Shown here one piece after another: positions 54,353 to 62,410 of a stretch of DNA of 64,000 bases; position 1 is the stretch's first letter, and each line of letters starts with the position of its first letter. The DNA is from MED-G105 sp965263305 (GTDB lineage Bacteria; Pseudomonadota; Alphaproteobacteria; Caulobacterales; Parvularculaceae): the NCBI GenBank assembly GCA_965263305.1, contig OZ253666.1:3656367-3720366 (forward strand). Reading direction: 5' to 3'. The position numbers and the translations under genes are program-made. The notes beneath the pieces are model-generated. The model did no database searches. It had not been told where the DNA came from and saw only the letters and a list, made by a program, of their open reading frames with translations.

Positions 54353-54738
54353 TCCAGCGCTCCTTTCTTCCACTCATAGAGGAAACCGACGGCGAACACC
54401 GCCAAAAAGACAAACATCGACCAAAAGGCGAAAATCTGAAATCCACGATCAGCGCCCAATGTCGGGTTAAATAACGTTACCGCCCACGGAAAAAGAAACG
54501 CCACATCTAAATCGACGATAATAAAAAGGATGGCGACAATATAGAATTGCACATCAAACTTCATACGGGCGTCGTCAAAAGCGTTAAAGCCGCACTCATA
54601 GGTCGAGACTTTTTCGACATCGGGCTCGGCCGGTGCGATCAAAAGGGGAATAACAACGAACCCCACCCCGAGCACGGTTGCGATGCCGAGGAAAACCAGG
54701 ATCGGAAGATAGTCTAGCAAAAAGGCGGGGGTCGCCAT
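54343..54738 (-). CDS. nuoA: NADH-quinone oxidoreductase subunit A
   Basis: NuoA is a three-helix membrane subunit near the quinone tunnel. The 131-residue protein shows the conserved cysteine loop EKVSTYECGFNAFDDARMKFDVQFYIVAILFIIVDLDVAFLFPW with the essential acidic residues in the second helix. The ATG follows AAGAGGAG. It opens the nuo locus and its coding region overlaps nuoB by 10 bases. The upstream 200 bp hold the promoter region, shared divergently with the methyltransferase gene. Confidence 0.97.
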   Translation of the reverse strand: MATPAFLLDYLPILVFLGIATVLGVGFVVIPLLIAPAEPDVEKVSTYECGFNAFDDARMKFDVQFYIVAILFIIVDLDVAFLFPWAVTLFNPTLGADRGFQIFAFWSMFVFLAVFAVGFLYEWKKGALEWR

Positions 54739-54942
54739 GGATCGCTCCTCTTAAGACTCACTGAATTTGCGCGGAAATTAGGCAGGTCGCGGCCGGAAAG
54801 CAATCGGTCGCTGCGCCGCAGAAGATCGAATATGGTAGGATGGTTTTTTCGTCGCCGAAGCGATCCTGTAAAAACGATCTGATGATTGATTTAGCCCCAA
54901 GTAGTGAGGCTTTATCATTCGCCTGTGATTGCGCCATGGGGT

Positions 54943-55593
54943 ATGGCGTTTGATATGTCCTCCACTCCCCCCGTCGACACATCCCTAGGCAACCCGTCTG
55001 GTTCAGCGAGCCGCCGCGGCCTTTGGCAGACGCCCGTCCTCGGGCCGGCGCTTTTCGCCGCCTGGTGCGCCGACGCCCGGCGCAAAGCCGATTGGATGGC
55101 CCCGTTCATAACACAGGGTGATCGGTTGCTGGAGGTCGGATCCGGCCCGGGCAGCTTGTTGCGCACCTTGCGTGATCGCGGGTTTCAGACCGACGGGCTC
55201 GATGTTTCTGACACGGCCTATATCAGCGACCTCGCCCCGCTTTTATATGACGGCGATTCCCTGCCTTTCCGCGACGACGCCTATGATGCGGCCATTATCG
55301 CCACGGTCCTGCACCATGTTGAGGACCCGGAGACACTATTGAGAGAAACAGGGAGGATTGCGCCGAAACTCCTTGTTATTGAGGATATTTACCATTCCCC
55401 ATTCCAGCGGCGCCTGACCAAGATCGCGGACAGCATCACCAATTTGGAGTTTATTGGGCACCCCCACAGTAACAAAGATGACGCCGGCTGGAGCGCCCTA
55501 TTTGACAATTTAGGCTTCCGCCTTATTCACCAAAGCGAAAAACCCTATGCAGGCGCTTTTCTGCAGGCGCTTTACGTTCTCGAACGGCGTTGA
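54943..55593 (+). CDS. Class I SAM-dependent methyltransferase
   Basis: The protein has about 216 residues, depending on the start. A Rossmann methyltransferase core is clear: GDRLLEVGSGPGSLLRTLRDRGF (SAM motif I), LDVSDTAYISDLAPLLYDGDSLPF (motif II, acidic ribose contact and post-strand region), and DDAYDAAIIATVLHHVEDPETLLRET (motifs IV-V). The substrate is not predictable. Starts at ATG 54943 or 54955 are both possible and a GTG at 54904 exists; none has a strong ribosome-binding site. The last 47 bp overlap the beginning of the glycosyltransferase reading frame, so the two are probably co-expressed. Confidence 0.88.
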   Translation: MAFDMSSTPPVDTSLGNPSGSASRRGLWQTPVLGPALFAAWCADARRKADWMAPFITQGDRLLEVGSGPGSLLRTLRDRGFQTDGLDVSDTAYISDLAPLLYDGDSLPFRDDAYDAAIIATVLHHVEDPETLLRETGRIAPKLLVIEDIYHSPFQRRLTKIADSITNLEFIGHPHSNKDDAGWSALFDNLGFRLIHQSEKPYAGAFLQALYVLERR

Positions 55594-56461
55594 CGTCAAC
55601 GCTCCCCTTGGAGGCTTCGCCGCCTTGCCCGAAGCCAAAATAAATCACTCCCAAGAGAACCGGTCGCAACGATCGGCCATTTCAGATGATACTCCTTTGG
55701 ACAATGGTCCCGACAGCAGCGGCCCCAATGTCCGACCAAGCGTCGCCATCGTCACGCCGATCTTGAACGAGACGACCACCCTTGAGGCGCTCGCCCACTC
55801 CTTCACCGCTCTCGACCCGGCGCCAACAGAAATTACCATCGTTGACGGGGGATCAACGGACGGATCCGTTGATATGGCGCGCGCGCTTGGGTTTCGCGTC
55901 ATCATCGCAACTCACCCAGGAAGGCCCGGTCAGATCAATGAGGGGGTCGCCGCCTCGACGGCGGACTATATCTGCGTGGTCCATGCCGATACCCACTTAC
56001 CGACGGATGCGTTGAGCGTTGTCCAGAAAGCGTTGGCCGATCCGCGAGTCAGCCTAGCGAGCTTTACGCCCCTGATAGGGGACGGCGCAAAAACCCGTTG
56101 GGCGACAACACTCCATAACTGGTTGAAGACCTGGTACGTCCCGTTGTTTTTCAGGCCCCATCTCTTCGTCCGGGGCGGACGATTGTTGTTTGGCGACCAC
56201 GCAATGTTTTTCAGACGCGACGACTTTCTTGCCGTCGAGGGCTTTGATCCGACGGTCACGGTGATGGAAGAAGCCGACCTCTGTTTAAAGCTCGCTCGCC
56301 GGGGGCGCATCCGCCTGATGCCCCGTTTCGTGCGCACCTCCGATCGCCGTCTCGCCCACTGGGGCGAGTTGAAAGCAAACTGGGTGTTTTTCAAAGTCGG
56401 CCTTCAATGGGCATTTGGGAAGAAACGCGGATTGGAAGAACAGTATCCAGATGTGCGGTAA
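55547..56461 (+). CDS. Family 2 glycosyltransferase (TIGR04283-like)
   Basis: The protein has up to 304 residues. The GT-A fold begins with VAIVTPILNETTTLEAL (about residue 64), ITIVDGGSTDGS gives the nucleotide-binding aspartates, and VVHADTHLP the DXD-like metal motif (about residue 145). FGDHAMFFRRDDFLAVEGFDPTVTVMEEADLCLKLARRGRI closes the active site, and this pattern resembles the TIGR04283 branch. The 60 residues before the core are low-complexity, and the true start may be an in-frame TTG at 55625 or 55697 instead of the ATG at 55547. It follows the methyltransferase and ends 45 bp before the insertion sequence. Confidence 0.85.
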   Translation: MQALFCRRFTFSNGVDVNAPLGGFAALPEAKINHSQENRSQRSAISDDTPLDNGPDSSGPNVRPSVAIVTPILNETTTLEALAHSFTALDPAPTEITIVDGGSTDGSVDMARALGFRVIIATHPGRPGQINEGVAASTADYICVVHADTHLPTDALSVVQKALADPRVSLASFTPLIGDGAKTRWATTLHNWLKTWYVPLFFRPHLFVRGGRLLFGDHAMFFRRDDFLAVEGFDPTVTVMEEADLCLKLARRGRIRLMPRFVRTSDRRLAHWGELKANWVFFKVGLQWAFGKKRGLEEQYPDVR

Positions 56462-56506
56462 TCGCTAGAAATAGACCCGTCTTTTCGTTGACTTTTAATT
56501 TTCTAT

Positions 56507-56520
56507 GGGGCTGTCCCAGA
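56507..56520 (+). repeat. Left terminal inverted repeat of the IS
   Basis: The 14-base sequence GGGGCTGTCCCAGA is the exact reverse complement of the sequence at 57213-57226. Beyond base 14 the ends match only partly. Confidence 0.85.
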
Positions 56521-56545
56521 TGTTTGAAACATCTAGGATGGCGGG

Positions 56546-57208
56546 ATGCGGCTAAAGCATTCAAAACTAACGCATAATCAGACGAATAAGCTGCTCGAAC
56601 ACTTCGTTGCGGGTACGCCAGCCAGAACGGCTTGTTTGCTTGTCGGTGTGAATAAGGACACAGCAGCCACTTTCTATCATCGCTTGCGGATTGTTATTGC
56701 GGAAAAGCTGATCGAAGAAGCCTCCGAGTTGGCTGGCGAAGTAGAAGTTGATGAAAGCTATTTCGGCGGTGTTCGGAAGGGTAAGCGTGGACGCGGCGCA
56801 GCTGGAAAGATACCTGTCTTTGGACTGCTGAAACGCGGAGGACGCGTGTTCACCGTCGCTGTCAGCGATACCAAGGCTGACACGTTAATCCCTATTATTG
56901 CTTGCAAAGTACAGCCTGACAGCATTGTTTACACCGACAGTTATCGATCTTACGACACGCTCGACATCACTGATTTTCACCATATGCGGATCAACCATTC
57001 ACAGCTTTTCGCTGATAGGCAAAACCACATAAACGGCATCGAAAACTTCTGGAACCAGGCAAAGCGGCACCTCAGGAAATACAATGGTATCCCCAAGCAA
57101 AACTTCCATCTTTATCTCAAGGAATGTGAGTGGCGCTTCAATTATGGAGCCGCCGATCAGCTCTTGAAAACACTCCGAGAATGGCTCAAACCATACTCAA
57201 GAAACTAA
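56546..57208 (+). CDS. IS1595 family transposase (ISXO2-like DDE domain)
   Basis: The 220-residue transposase is intact. An N-terminal zinc-ribbon-like or helical DNA-binding part (about residues 1-50) is followed by the ISXO2-like DDE catalytic domain. Catalytic residues visible are Asp69 in VEVDESYFGG, Asp131 in IVYTDSYRSY and Glu166 in GIENFWNQAKRHLRKYNG. The C-terminal WRFNYG motif is typical. The gene lies inside perfect 14-bp inverted repeats, so the element is likely functional. Transposition in this family occurs by cut-and-paste or related DDE chemistry. Confidence 0.93.
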   Translation: MRLKHSKLTHNQTNKLLEHFVAGTPARTACLLVGVNKDTAATFYHRLRIVIAEKLIEEASELAGEVEVDESYFGGVRKGKRGRGAAGKIPVFGLLKRGGRVFTVAVSDTKADTLIPIIACKVQPDSIVYTDSYRSYDTLDITDFHHMRINHSQLFADRQNHINGIENFWNQAKRHLRKYNGIPKQNFHLYLKECEWRFNYGAADQLLKTLREWLKPYSRN

Positions 57209-57212
57209 ATCT

Positions 57213-57226
57213 TCTGGGACAGCCCC
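57213..57226 (-). repeat. Right terminal inverted repeat of the IS
   Basis: The 14-base sequence TCTGGGACAGCCCC ends the element and pairs exactly with the left end at 56507-56520. It starts 4 bases after the transposase stop. Confidence 0.85.
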
Positions 57227-57347
57227 TAAATCATTCGAATATCATTTATTTTATTTATTACATAATGTTTGTAATTTAAAAAATGGTCATTTTTTCAATT
57301 GATCACAAACAGCTGAAATCACATTAAATGTTACGGGGTTTCGCTAT

Positions 57348-57383
57348 TTGTAATTTGCCTTCAGATCGAAGTTATACTGTTAT
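57348..57383 (+). promoter_or_regulatory. Candidate sigma-70-like promoter of the matrixin gene pair
   Basis: Within an AT-rich 259-bp gap between the IS and the first gene, TTGCCT at 57355-57360 and TGTTAT at 57378-57383 are separated by 17 bp, and TATACT at 57373-57378 with TTGTAA at 57348-57353 (19 bp apart) is an alternative. Both lie about 100-130 bp upstream of the GTG start. This is a pattern match only. Confidence 0.3.
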
Positions 57384-57485
57384 CAAGCCGTGAGTTTTCG
57401 AATCGTACACTGATGTTATTCAACTTACGGTTTTATCTCACGGTCATTCAACAGCAAACACAATAGATCCATCAGGAGAATTTTT

Positions 57486-58019
57486 GTGACGATTAAATTT
57501 CTGAATGCCGTCGCCTATATAGGCGCGGTACTGAGCTTCTCTGCGCCTTCTTTCGCGTCAACGTTGAAAACAACCGGCTTCAACGACATCGCTCAATCAG
57601 CAGATGCTTGCGTAATTGCTACGGCGGGAAATTCCGTCTCCGAGAGCACAGATGACGGCGTTGTAACAAAAACAACGTTTACGGTGGGAAGAACGGCGTT
57701 CGGCAAACTGCGCTCCAAAATAACGGTCGTGACGCCGGGCGGTCGTCTACAGAACACGAAAGTGGGGATGGCCGAGGTGCATCCAGGTACGCCCCTATTC
57801 CTGACCGGCTCAAAATCGATGCTCTTTTTGGATAGAAAAGCGCGGGGCGAATACACCGTTGCCGGCGCCGCCCAGGGTGTTTTTTCGGTTATCGATGGCC
57901 CCGATGGAGAAATTGTCCGCCTACCGTCGGCCGCGGGCGGCGCCGTCAGCGTCGATGACGCACTGGCAAGAGCAGTGAGCGAACGGGCGTCTCGCGCCAA
58001 TGAACTCACAAACAATTAA
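57486..58019 (+). CDS. Exported beta-rich protein partnered with the metalloprotease
   Basis: The 177-residue protein starts at GTG with AGGAGA 5-10 bases upstream. A signal peptide covers about residues 1-25 (NAVAYIGAVLSFSAPSFAS). The mature part follows a pattern seen in a group of small bacterial secreted proteins: ADAxVIATAGxSVSES, DGVVTKTTFTV, ITVVTPGGRLQNTKVGM, PGTPLFLTGSKSMLFL and YTVAGAAQGVFSVI. Such proteins often occur next to matrixin-like metalloproteases; that recollection is from family context and is not proven here. It is 26 bp upstream of the matrixin gene and would be co-transcribed. It could be a substrate, chaperone or inhibitor. Confidence 0.72.
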   Translation: MTIKFLNAVAYIGAVLSFSAPSFASTLKTTGFNDIAQSADACVIATAGNSVSESTDDGVVTKTTFTVGRTAFGKLRSKITVVTPGGRLQNTKVGMAEVHPGTPLFLTGSKSMLFLDRKARGEYTVAGAAQGVFSVIDGPDGEIVRLPSAAGGAVSVDDALARAVSERASRANELTNN

Positions 58020-58045
58020 TCGCGTTTTACCTACAGGAATAGACC

Positions 58046-59995
58046 ATGAAAAACCTTCTTAAGTTGGCCGCCGCGGCGGTTGCTCTTTCTATTGCGACAG
58101 CAGATGCTCACGAAAACACGGGACGACAACTTGATTTGATCGCGGACCCGGTGGACACCGTAACGGTTCCGTCAGCTGGCGGCATTTTCACTGTTAATCC
58201 AGTTGTCGGTATCTTTTGGGACGAACGCTGCGCGAGCGTTGAATACACGTTTAATAGTAATGCCGGCGCCAATGTCGGGACACCCGATGAAATCTCACCC
58301 GCCGTTCTTGCCGCAACAGTGCAAACTGGCCTTGATCGATGGAATGGTATTCCAACGTCTTTTATTGAGATGAACATCACATCAGTAACGGATCTTGGAC
58401 CAACACCGCGGGCAGGTGGTGACTTCGTCAACGAAGTCACGTTTATTACGCCCGCTGATTTTACGGCACTTGCAAGCTCTCCATCAACCTCTCTAACCGC
58501 TGACACCACTTTTGTTGTTGGAGACGATCTTGATGGCGATGGAGATAGCGACGTCTTCGATCCGATCGTTGAAGGCGTCAACACCTGTACCGATATCGAC
58601 AGTGATGGCGATATCGAATTTCCGGCCGGCTTTTATAAAGCTGGCACCATTATGGATAACGATGTCCAGTTCTCATCTACCGAGACATGGGAACTCACGC
58701 CAACGAGTACGGTACTGCCAGACGGGTCATCCCTTATCGATGTGGATGGTATTTCTACTCACGAATTTGGCCATTCACATGGGCTAAATCACTCGCTTAT
58801 CAATCAACTCTCGTCCCTTGATGGCACGGGTTCAACAATGTTCCCTTTCATCGATGTCAGCGATGCGGCTTCTGAACTTGGGGCTCGTTCGCTTTCCAGC
58901 GATGATATCGCGGCATCATCGTTCCTGTACCCCGAAGGCAGCAGCCCCACCGGCATTGCCGCTCTACAGGCCGGAGACGTCTCTTTTGCGGCTGCGTTTG
59001 ATGTTATCTCTGGCACAACCGAAATAGCCGGCGCCCCACTTGCCGGCGCTCACGTGACAGCTGTCACCGAATTTGAGGTTGTCGAAGCTGGCACCTATAG
59101 CGGTTCATCGGTCGTTTTTGGTGATACGTTTGGAGGCCTATTCGCATTCCCAGAGTCCACAATTGATGGCGACTGGGTGATGGCGGTGCCAAATGGAACA
59201 TATGTGGCGGCAATTGAAGCCGTCGACGGAGATCCAGTGCCCCCACCAAGTATCGGTGTCAACGTCATTGTTGCAGACATCAACGGTCAAACTAGCTTCC
59301 CTGAGGAGTTTCAAAACGGCGCATCAGAAAGTTCTGTCGAGTTTTCGCCAGGCGATTCGACCGGGTTTACTTCTGGCAGTCTCGCCGCGCAAAGCCTCAG
59401 TTTCATCGCGAATGAAGAGACCATCCAGCGAACAGCTGGCGACATTGACTTCATCGGGACGGGCGATTTAGCCGGCGCAACATCTGTTGTGTACGCAGAA
59501 CTACTCGATCGGACAGAAGTCGAAACACGCCTTGCGGCGGGCGATGTTCCGGTCAGTGGTAACTTTCAAACGGGTACGTTAGATTCATCTCTTGTTCCTG
59601 CCTTTGATGACGCAAAACTTGTGTTCGGCACCATCAACCCTGATGGCACAGCCGCACTCGGTACGACGATTACAAGTGTTGGTGGATTCATTGGACAAGA
59701 CGATGATTTTACGCCGTTTTTCTTCCCAGGGTCGGAAACACTTCCGTTCACCATCCGCGAAGCATTCGATGCGGATCCTGCATTGCAATTGTTCCTCGTT
59801 CTTTCTGCCGATGGATTGGTGGCAGGCCCGAGCGGGTTTCCACCTAATTTCCTATCAATCGATATTGACGCCCTGACGAGCACGTCATTCGCGTCATTTG
59901 ACGGCTCGCCATTGGCCCCGATCAGCGGTGCGTGGGGCGTTGAATTGCGATATACCAATGATGGTTCTCCAGTATCGCCGGCATTACTACCATAG
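58046..59995 (+). CDS. Secreted matrixin-type zinc metalloprotease
   Basis: The 649-residue protein has a Sec signal peptide (about residues 1-21, ending TADA). The metzincin zinc motif HEFGHSHGLNH lies at residues 239-249, with the Met-turn methionine near residue 265 (GSTMFPF), which defines an M10/matrixin-like catalytic domain. Before it, DDLDGDGDSDVFDP and DIDSDGDIEF form calcium-binding DxDxDG-type loops (about residues 160-195). The C-terminal half (residues about 300-649) is a set of beta-rich repeats without a recognised anchor such as PEP-CTERM or LPXTG. Secreted proteins of this kind cut extracellular proteins. A strong hairpin terminator follows. Confidence 0.85.
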   Translation: MKNLLKLAAAAVALSIATADAHENTGRQLDLIADPVDTVTVPSAGGIFTVNPVVGIFWDERCASVEYTFNSNAGANVGTPDEISPAVLAATVQTGLDRWNGIPTSFIEMNITSVTDLGPTPRAGGDFVNEVTFITPADFTALASSPSTSLTADTTFVVGDDLDGDGDSDVFDPIVEGVNTCTDIDSDGDIEFPAGFYKAGTIMDNDVQFSSTETWELTPTSTVLPDGSSLIDVDGISTHEFGHSHGLNHSLINQLSSLDGTGSTMFPFIDVSDAASELGARSLSSDDIAASSFLYPEGSSPTGIAALQAGDVSFAAAFDVISGTTEIAGAPLAGAHVTAVTEFEVVEAGTYSGSSVVFGDTFGGLFAFPESTIDGDWVMAVPNGTYVAAIEAVDGDPVPPPSIGVNVIVADINGQTSFPEEFQNGASESSVEFSPGDSTGFTSGSLAAQSLSFIANEETIQRTAGDIDFIGTGDLAGATSVVYAELLDRTEVETRLAAGDVPVSGNFQTGTLDSSLVPAFDDAKLVFGTINPDGTAALGTTITSVGGFIGQDDDFTPFFFPGSETLPFTIREAFDADPALQLFLVLSADGLVAGPSGFPPNFLSIDIDALTSTSFASFDGSPLAPISGAWGVELRYTNDGSPVSPALLP

Positions 59996-60030
59996 GGCTT
60001 TCTACTGCTGGCTATGAGCATGAAATGACG

Positions 60031-60056
60031 AAGAGGCTCGCGTTTGCGGGCCTCTT
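60031..60056 (+). terminator. Rho-independent terminator of the matrixin gene
   Basis: An 11-bp stem with one G-U pair (60031-60041 with 60046-60056; AAGAGGCTCGC and GCGGGCCTCTT) and a GTTT loop is followed by T in CTCTTTGCC. It lies 35 bp after the matrixin stop and before the converging GAF gene. Confidence 0.8.
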
Positions 60057-60093
60057 TGCCGTCACCGGATTTCCAAAAAAGGGCGTGTGCGCC

Positions 60094-60582
60094 CTACGCC
60101 TCACTAAACGACGCGTGCAGAATATGCTCGAGGCCTTGCCTGTCCGTGTCGTCAAACATCGCCGTTTGGTCGCTGTCGACGTCAAGGACGGCGATTAACG
60201 CGCCGTCTTTGTCAAAAACGGGCGCAACGATTTCTGATTGACTGCGCGCATCACAAGCGATGTGACCTGGAAACGCCTGAACATCGTCAACAATGACCGT
60301 CTGGCGCTGTTCAGCCGCGGTGCCGCAGACACCTTTTCCAAAAGCAATCCGTAAACAGCCCAGCGTTCCTTGGTAGGGGCCGATCACGAGTTCTTTTTCC
60401 CTTTCTGGATCGACGACGTAGAACCCGGTCCAAAAATAGTAGTCAAATGCGTGGTGCAATATATTTGATACCGTCGCCATGCGCGCTGTGACATTGTTTT
60501 CGCCCTCCAACACAGCAGCAATTTCCAATGCAACATTTTTATAGAGATCTTTTTTCGCAGACGGCGATAGTGATCCGGTCAC
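60094..60582 (-). CDS. msrC: GAF-domain free methionine-(R)-sulfoxide reductase family protein
   Basis: fRMsr enzymes reduce free L-methionine-(R)-sulfoxide using a GAF fold with catalytic cysteines. The 162-residue protein keeps the three conserved cysteines, Cys76 in QGTLGCLRIAF, Cys86 in GKGVCGTAA and Cys110 in HIACDARSQSEIVAPVF, plus the LDVDSD strand. These patterns match the family well. The start is GTG (CAC on the plus strand), overlapping the preceding FAH gene stop by 4 bases (GTGA), so translation is coupled to that gene. Confidence 0.88.
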   Translation of the reverse strand: MTGSLSPSAKKDLYKNVALEIAAVLEGENNVTARMATVSNILHHAFDYYFWTGFYVVDPEREKELVIGPYQGTLGCLRIAFGKGVCGTAAEQRQTVIVDDVQAFPGHIACDARSQSEIVAPVFDKDGALIAVLDVDSDQTAMFDDTDRQGLEHILHASFSEA

Positions 60583-61294
60583 GAGCGACGTTCCTTTATC
60601 GAGAAGGCAAGCGGCGGTAGTGGGCCAATCTCAACACGCACTTCGTCGCCTGGGTTTAGCGGGCCCACCCCTGACGGCGTCCCCGTAAATATAAGATCTC
60701 CCGCCTGCAATTCAAACAACTGGGACAAGGTGATGACAATCTCCGGCACGCTCCAAATCATAGCGCTGAGGCGTTCATTCTGACGTTCCTCACCGTTTAC
60801 ACGAAGACCAAGGCGCGCTTTGCATACCTCGCCGAGTGGATAGTCGGTCACGCGGCCGATCGGGCCAATTGGGGCTGATTGATCAAAGGCCTTTGCCGCG
60901 TCCCAAGGCCCGCCGCTATTTTTCGCCGCCGCTTGTAAATCCCGCCGAGTTAGATCGCACCCAACAGCGAGGCCAAAGATGAGGTCTTCCGCCTCATGAT
61001 GATCGTTAAGCTTACACCCATTTTTACCGAGGGCGATGACAAGCTCGCCCTCATAGTGAAGGTTTTGAGTGCCTAGGGGAAACGCAATTCCAACGGTTTC
61101 TTTATCATCGCAACACACGACCGCATCAGCCGGTTTTGTGAAAAACACCGGCGGGTCTTTTTTCGCATCCCCGCCCATTTCCGCGACATGGTCCGCGTAA
61201 TTCTTGCCGACACAAAAATACGCCGCACGGGAAAATGGCCGCCATTTTGGACCGGCAACGCGCTGGTCTGCGGCGGTGGGAAAACGAAATCCAT
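60579..61294 (-). pseudogene. Fumarylacetoacetate hydrolase family gene with one-base frameshift
   Basis: The C-terminal 199 residues (60579-61178) are a clear FAH domain: MGGDAKKDPPVFFTKPADAV, HYEGELVIALGKNG, VGCDLTRRDLQAAAK, GPWDAAKAFDQSAPIGPIG and FTGTPSGVGPLNPGDEV. Such enzymes hydrolyse or decarboxylate beta-diketo or oxo acids with a divalent metal. The N-terminus is in another frame from the ATG at 61294 (MDFVFPPPQTSALPV..HFPVRRIF) and the FAH motif continues as CVGKNYADHVAEMGG only after adding one T to the T5 run (plus-strand A5 at 61214-61218). With the base restored the gene is 717 bp and encodes 238 residues, the normal size. It is either a true frameshift or a sequence error. Confidence 0.75.
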
Positions 61295-61348
61295 TTTATG
61301 ATCCGATGTATTCTAGTTATCGCCGCTTGCTCAGAAAAAAGCCGACGG

Positions 61349-62252
61349 TTAAGACTGGTCCTCCAGCTCGCGATAGGCGACGCCATTGAAAACAAGCCAA
61401 AGTCCCGTCGTCACAATCATGTAAATGAAGGAGCCGACAACGCTGATCCAAAAGCGGGGTGTTCCGAAGATCCACATGTCGCGCTGGGCGACAATCAAAT
61501 CGCGGGATGCCTTTATGACAGCTTGCTCATCAGAAACATTCGCCATCATCTTGAAAAAGAGCCCAATGTGTCACCGCCGATAATCAGGATAAAAATGATG
61601 TAAATACCAATCATAAGAACAGTCCAAATGCCCCAGTACGCGGATAACCCTGCTGCTGCGCCTTCGTTAAACGCCATGAAGCGCTAATACCCAGGTTTCC
61701 CTCGCCCACCGCCGCTGAGGGCGTTAAGGATAATCTGACACTGAACCAGATAAGAACACCGCAGAGGGCAATCCCGGCGATGGCGCCGAGGACGCCCGCC
61801 AAAATCGGATTTACGAAAGTGAAGACAAAAACCACGACGATGACGCCAAGCACCCCCGCGAGGTAGACAAGGAACAACATCAACGCGACCAAAACCCCGC
61901 CCGCAAGGACATTCAATTCGTCTTTGAAAAAGCGGAAATAATACGGGAGACGATTAAACCGCCCACGAACGAGGGGGCCTAGCACGCCAGCGATCATCAT
62001 CGGATAGAAAACAAGTAAGGCAAAAAACGTGATAGACGATAGGCGAAAAATTTCGCCGGAGAATTCATCCGGTGCGCCGCGTTGCGCCGCGTCGAACTGC
62101 GCGAGTTGTAACTCCATGAGCTGCGGCGTCACCCATACGACCGCCATTAAGTAAATCAGCGTTGGGAACCACAGGGCTTTGAAGATCTCAATGGCTTCCG
62201 TGAAAAGGTAAGCAAACGCCTTCGCTAATGACTCCATCACGTTAAACGTCAT
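61349..62252 (-). pseudogene. Polytopic membrane protein gene with two one-base frameshifts
   Basis: The first 213 residues (61611-62252) form five or six transmembrane segments and read up to SWRLTKAQQQ, then run into a foreign tail. In a second frame, after restoring one G at a GG run (61661-61662 on the plus strand), the sequence continues as another hydrophobic helix (AYWGIWTVLMIGIYIIFILIIGG). In a third frame, after restoring one G at a GGG run (61562-61564), it continues LFFKMMANVSDEQAVIKASRDL... to the stop at 61349 (last 66 residues also form a helix, SVVGSFIYMIVTTGLWLVF). Restored length is 906 bp, 301 residues. I do not recognise the family. See the finding on this cluster. Confidence 0.6.
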
Positions 62253-62410
62253 CTCGTTCTCCCATCCTCATCGCCCCTGGCGGTCGCTGCAATCAAGCGC
62301 CCTTTTTTGACGCTTTGCGTTCCCGATATTCGCAGGACAATCTATCAATCAGGTCTAAACAACAAGTTTTCAGCGGCTTTTGAGCCGCCAGCCTCCACTA
62401 GGCTCCGACT

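Larger units (their letters stand above)
56507..57226. mobile_element. Insertion sequence of the IS1595 family, 720 bp
   Basis: A complete element is bounded by perfect 14-bp terminal inverted repeats: GGGGCTGTCCCAGA at 56507-56520 and its reverse complement at 57213-57226. It contains one intact transposase gene. The length and single gene fit IS1595-family elements of the IS1016/ISXO2-like group. The 8-bp flanks (TTTTCTAT and TAAATCAT) are both AT-rich but not identical, so a target duplication is not evident. The element could be old, or part of a local rearrangement. The target region between gene clusters is AT-rich, as usual for this family. Confidence 0.85.

Noticed and set aside
57593..58015. 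140-codon minus-strand ORF antisense to the small exported partner gene
   Set aside because: The plus-strand gene has a signal peptide, ribosome-binding site and operon partner. The antisense frame has none.
62373..62388. Hairpin GCGGCT/AGCCGC between the membrane gene and transaldolase
   Set aside because: The stem is only 6 bp and no T-tract follows on the minus strand, so it is too weak to call a terminator.
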